This document shows, piece after piece, positions 60,030 to 64,000 of a stretch of DNA of 64,000 bases (positions within the stretch are counted from its first letter, which is position 1; the number at the start of each line of letters is the position of its first letter). The DNA lies in contig NC_134763.1 in the NCBI RefSeq assembly GCF_050436995.1, forward strand, positions 8,551,001 to 8,615,000, given 5' to 3'. The DNA comes from Anticarsia gemmatalis (Eukaryota; Arthropoda; Insecta; Lepidoptera; Erebidae). Below the pieces are notes generated by a model, which searched no databases, was not told where the DNA came from, and saw nothing but the letters and a program-made list of their open reading frames with translations. The translations under genes and the position numbers were made by a program.

Positions 60030-61819
60030 ATATAAATAAACTAGTCCCAAAAATTAAGGGATATAAAAAAACATCCAAATTTTTGGGTGATTTTCAACAA
60101 GCTGTAACTCTGAGGAAAATGGTTGTACAGAAAAAATAAAAAAAGCAAATTGTAGCTCCAAGTGTCTAGTTTTCAGATATGACCATGAATTTTTTTTGTC
60201 ATGGCCAGGTCTGGAGAAATCCTACGAAAACTACCGAAAAAAAAAATTCCAAAGTTTTTCCCGTCTAAAAAAAGGTCCACGGGCTTCAAAAAATTTTTTT
60301 TGATTGTTTCGTTCAAAAGCTCTTTTAGAAAATTTAAGCTTCTTTAATTTGCTGTATTCAAAAAGCCTGTACGACGATTTGCCGCGGAGTTATCGTCAAT
60401 CAAAGCAAAAAAGTTCTTTTTGACTTTGATATTCAATAACTCCGGAAATAATGATTGTACAGGAAATCAAAGGAGGGTTTTGAAAACTGCACAATATTCC
60501 CTATAAGAAAATGTAAACATCTTTGAGAAAAAAAAATTTTTGAATTGAAAACTCGGACTGAAAAAAGGACAAAAATTCGCAAAATTAAGGATATTTGGAT
60601 AACTTGGTATAACTTTGGATAAAATGGATGAACGAAAGATATCGTCGGTAATTTTTCAACCTCAAAGTGTCCCCTAGAATCCCTCAAAAATTCAAAGCGC
60701 TGCGATGTTTTTTTCATTGTGCCCCAAAGCTTCAAATTCTTTGTTTTTGCAAAATCACCATTGTGAGCAATTTCATGATTGTTATTCATTTTTTTAATAA
60801 AATTTTTTTTTTGTCTCTAAAATCTTTACTTTTTCGATTAAAAAGATTGTCTCACCACAATCGACGCCCAAGCATGTCCCAAACATGCTCAATTGGGTTC
60901 AAATCAGGACTCATAGCTGGATGATTAAGCGTTGTTACGTTGTTTGCACGGAGAAAAAATCGCGTGCGAACTGCAGTATGAGGATGAGGATGAGCATAGG
61001 CACGCGATTTGCTTTTTGATCGAAAAAATAAAGATTTTAGAGAGAATTTTTTTTTTTTTATCTAATCAATTCAAAATTGCTCATAATGGTGATTTTTGCA
61101 AAAACAAAGAATTTGAAGCTTCGGGGCACACTGAAAAAAACATCGCAGCGCTTTGAATTTTTGAGGGATTCTAGGGGACACTTTGAGGTTGAAAAATTAC
61201 CGACGATATCCTTCGTTCATCCATTTTATCCAAAGTTATACCAAGTTATCCAAATATCCTTAATTTTGCGAATTTTTGTCCTTTTTTCAGTCCGAGTTTT
61301 CAATTCAAAAAAATTTTTTTTTCTCAAAGATGTTTACATTTTCTTATAGGGAATATTGTGCAGTTTTCAAAACCCTCCTTTGATTTCCTGTACGATCATT
61401 ATTTCCGGAGTTATTGAATATCAAAGTCAAAAAGAACTTTTTTGCTTTGATTGACGATAACTCCGCGGCAAATCGTCGTACAGGCTTTTTGAATACTGCA
61501 AATTAAAGAAGATTAAATTTTCTAAAAGAGCTTTTGAACGAAACAATCAAAAAAATTTTTTTGAAGCCCGTGGACCTTTTTTTGGACGGGAAAAAATTTG
61601 GAATCTTTTTTTTCGGTAGTTTTCGTAGGATTTCTCCAGACCTGGCCATGACAAAAAAAATTCAAGGTCATATCTGAAAACTAGACACTTGGAGCTACAA
61701 TTTGCTTTTTTTATTTTTTCTGTACAACCATTTTCTTCAGAGTTACAGCTTGTTGAAAATCACCCAAAAATTTGGATGTTTTTTTATATCCTTTAATTTT
61801 TGGGACTAGTTTATTTATG
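60030..61819. mobile_element. Long-inverted-repeat Tc1/mariner-type element, copy B
   Basis: Inverted arms of about 750 bp (60030-60790 against 61060-61819) begin ATAAATAAACTAGTCCCAAA on both strands. The symmetric centre is near 60925. The unique core of about 200 bp holds a transposase remnant on the minus strand. Copy A at 25120-26547 is a shorter relative lacking part of one arm. Each arm of B also carries the same 90-codon open frame (60433-60789 minus, 61077-61349 plus). The element cannot encode a complete transposase, so it would be mobile only in trans. Confidence 0.8.
60852..60998 (-). pseudogene. Tc1-type transposase C-terminal remnant
   Basis: Read on the minus strand, the sequence from about 60998 to the stop at 60852-60854 encodes a fragment with PHTAVRTRFFLRANNV, HPAMSPDLNPIEHVWDML and GRRLW before a stop. 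SPDLNPIE-x-x-WD is the hallmark around the third catalytic residue (E) of Tc1 transposases. If the usual D-N-A-R-P-H stood before it, the spacing would be 34 residues as in DD34E. Here that part is replaced by a short GATGAG repeat, so the second Asp is lost. Only about 45 residues remain of about 340. Confidence 0.8.
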
Positions 61820-63207
61820 TGATCGTACAATTCGTTGTACATATACAGGAAGTGAATGTGCATATAAGTTTTTAACTAATTACGTCTTCGTATTTGTACT
61901 AGTGTTACGAGTATATGAGAAGACTGTTTCTATATTGTAAAGAGCTAGGCTCGGTGCTGAGAATAAAACTACTTCATACTTTTGCCCTTTATAAATATAA
62001 GTTCGAGTATACGTTTCATTTCATTGTAACTCCCGCATTGTACTACCGTCAAAAAAATAACAGTAATTTTTTTCCGATGTTTTTTATTTTCGGATCAAAA
62101 ACTGTTATTTTTTTCTTTAGCATATACCATCGAGACATTGAAAAGCGGCGTAAGTGACAATTCTGAACCATTATTACTTTATAACACTACTGAATACATT
62201 CTATGTACACCTTGAAAACGTTTCGTTCGTCTCGACAGTTCCAAAAGCCAACACAGATTAGCTACTTTTTAGTTCCAACGCCAAGTTATTCCACACAGGG
62301 ATTGGAAAATAGCTAGTATATAGAAGCCCTAAATGGCACACTATGTCTTTACACAACTGCGTGGTCCAGTAATCGATAATTTCCATTAAATAACTGTCAA
62401 TCTAAGACAGATTCATAACAAACTATTACGAAAATATATCATTTGTTTACGCTCAAAAGCTTGCTAAACACATATTCGGTTCGGCACGTTTGGTTTGGCA
62501 ATATTTTTCGAACAACAAAACCGACTCGACTCATTTGTTCGGCTTGTGCCGATCGTTCATCTACACATATTCGGTTTTACCGCCCGGCTACACCGATTAA
62601 TGCCGAACCGTATATCTATGTAGCAAACCAAACACATCGTTTCCCTTACAACTTTTTGAGCAAACGATTTACATTCTGCTAAGGAAGTGCGTGCTACCCG
62701 TTTTTAAATGTCATTACCAAACAAACTACTCATAAGATTCGCAGCGTATTCATAAAACATAATTTCATATCGCGATTGCGGCAAGAATAAAATGAAGAGA
62801 AATAAAAAAAATCAACATAATTAGATTATTAAGTACATTGCATAACAATTTTTATAAAATGAAAGGAGATCATCCACGCTCCATACATTTTTGGGCCTTA
62901 TTTCAAAGTGCCGGCCAACAAAAAAAAGTGGCATGTATCGATAGAGCTAGCCATTTGAAGCAATAGTTAGTATGGCACGAAACCGGTAGGATCGCTTTGA
63001 ACCGAGTTATACAGGTTTGAAGATTCATAATATTCAAACATTAATTCCTTTCTGAAAGTGCTGTGAAACATAAATAATGATTGATTTTGCTAGAATTAAC
63101 TATCTAAAGCAACTTTCATTGTGAAGCGACTACTCTAAAGTTGATTTAAGCTCGTAAGCACACGTATCAACTCGGAAACGGGTCGTCACCGTATCAACTC
63201 GAGCTCA
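61820..63207. other. Intergenic region between the Tc1 element and the terminal palindrome
   Basis: AT-rich DNA with no recognisable gene. A possible fold-back element is at 62438-62675. Small open frames lack motifs. Confidence 0.6.
62438..62675. repeat. Possible fold-back element with CGGTTCGGCA motifs
   Basis: The left part has TTTGTTTACGCTCAAAAGCT and ATTCGGTTCGGCA. The right part carries inverted TGCCGAACCGTATA, TATGTAGCAAACCAAACACA and CTTTTTGAGCAAACGA. The arms agree only imperfectly. The structure fits a diverged MITE. Confidence 0.4.
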
Positions 63208-64000
63208 TCAGTATTATTTGTATGTTATTCCCTACTGTAACACACTTATCGGAATCGTTATGTGATCGCCCCGGCTCACGACCATGGGAGTGGTGCGTAT
63301 GCGCATTATGCATACACCAGCACGCAGGGTGGAGTGCGGGGCTATGTGCAAATTCCGATAGAAGGGTGGGCATACCTTCTAAACCGCAACATGTGTCCTC
63401 ATAACAAGGGCCCTAATCACAAATGGTGCCCGAAGCACAAAATATTGTTCCACATGCCGATGAGTCGGACATAACAACCCAACGGCAACACTCTAGATGA
63501 CCTCTTACCTAGACGATGGTTTGTTAGTTGCACACAATCGAGGGTGCGGCCCCTTGGGTTCGCTAAGGGAGGATACGCTGACCTTGCGCTAGTCGCCAGT
63601 GACCAGTCCAGTGGCGACGCATTGAGGCGCCAGGGGAATCAAACTCGCACCAAAGGGGCCGCACCCTCGGTTATGTGCAACTAACAAACCATCGTCTAGG
63701 TAAGAGGTCATCTAGAGTGTTGCCGTTGGGTTGTTATGTCCGACTCATCGGCATGTGGAACAATATTTTGTGCTTCGGGCACCATTTGTGATTAGGGCCC
63801 TTGTTATGAGGACACATGTTGCGGTTTAGAAGGTATGCCCACCCTTCTATCGGAATTTGCACATAGCCCCGCACTCCACCCTGCGTGCTGGTGTATGCAT
63901 AATGCGCATACGCACCACTCCCATGGTCGTGAGCCGGGGCGATCACATAACGATTCCGATAAGTGTGTTACAGTAGGGAATAACATACAAATAATACTGA
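63208..64000. repeat. Near-perfect long inverted repeat at window end
   Basis: The left arm 63208-63562 and right arm 63646-64000 are reverse complements with symmetry centre near 63604. From 63208 to about 63530 no mismatch was found by eye; two single-base differences occur at about 63534 and 63538. The arms diverge after GAGGGTGCGGCCCCTT, leaving a unique spacer of about 80 bp with a small GTCGCCA/TGGCGAC hairpin. The right arm reaches the last base of the window, so the repeat may extend further. Composition is more GC-rich than the surroundings. Confidence 0.85.

Noticed and set aside
1..64000. CRISPR array or bacterial operon features
   Set aside because: No regularly spaced direct repeats were seen, and the gene structure is clearly that of an animal genome.

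Overview
The window is AT-rich animal DNA and almost certainly comes from a moth or butterfly (Lepidoptera). It has small exons in long AT-rich introns with GT-AG junctions, two insect-type odorant receptor genes with eight-exon structures, and many short interspersed elements of the lepidopteran type. There is no bacterial-style gene packing. All gene identities come from reading exons and matching protein motifs by eye; no database search was run.

Layout. 1-7.7 kb: intergenic, with SINEs, MITEs and 3' tails of non-LTR elements. 7.9-29.2 kb (+): a ten-exon gene for a B56 (B') regulatory subunit of protein phosphatase 2A, closest to the gamma/delta type (Drosophila wrd). Its first exon lies in a GC-rich island and the 601-aa protein is complete. 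29.2-36.5 kb: 3' UTR and intergenic DNA with several fold-back elements. 36.5-40.8 kb (-): an eight-exon, 439-aa PPP1R21-like coiled-coil protein. 41.4-43.3 kb (+): DNA polymerase iota, essentially one exon after a tiny first exon. 43.5-46.5 kb (-): COG2, six exons, 693 aa, tail-to-tail with polymerase iota. 48.0-51.0 and 51.9-54.6 kb (+): two tandem odorant receptors with matching exon structure, 384 and 390 aa. 54.6-64 kb: no recognisable host gene; it holds a long-inverted-repeat Tc1-like element, an SINE, and a near-perfect long palindrome at the right edge.

The genes do not form one pathway. Three act in basic cell biology: PP2A targeting (B56), endosome biology (PPP1R21) and Golgi tethering (COG2). 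Polymerase iota works in translesion DNA synthesis, and the two receptors in smell. PPP1R21 and polymerase iota are head to head across about 550 bp and may share a promoter. Polymerase iota and COG2 converge, with closely spaced or overlapping 3' ends.

Most of the unusual signal is in mobile DNA: two copies of a fold-back Tc1/mariner-type element, one still carrying a transposase fragment; a SINE family with a 5S-rRNA-like core; a hAT-type MITE with a perfect 8-bp target duplication; and an inverted repeat of about 350-bp arms that runs off the window end.
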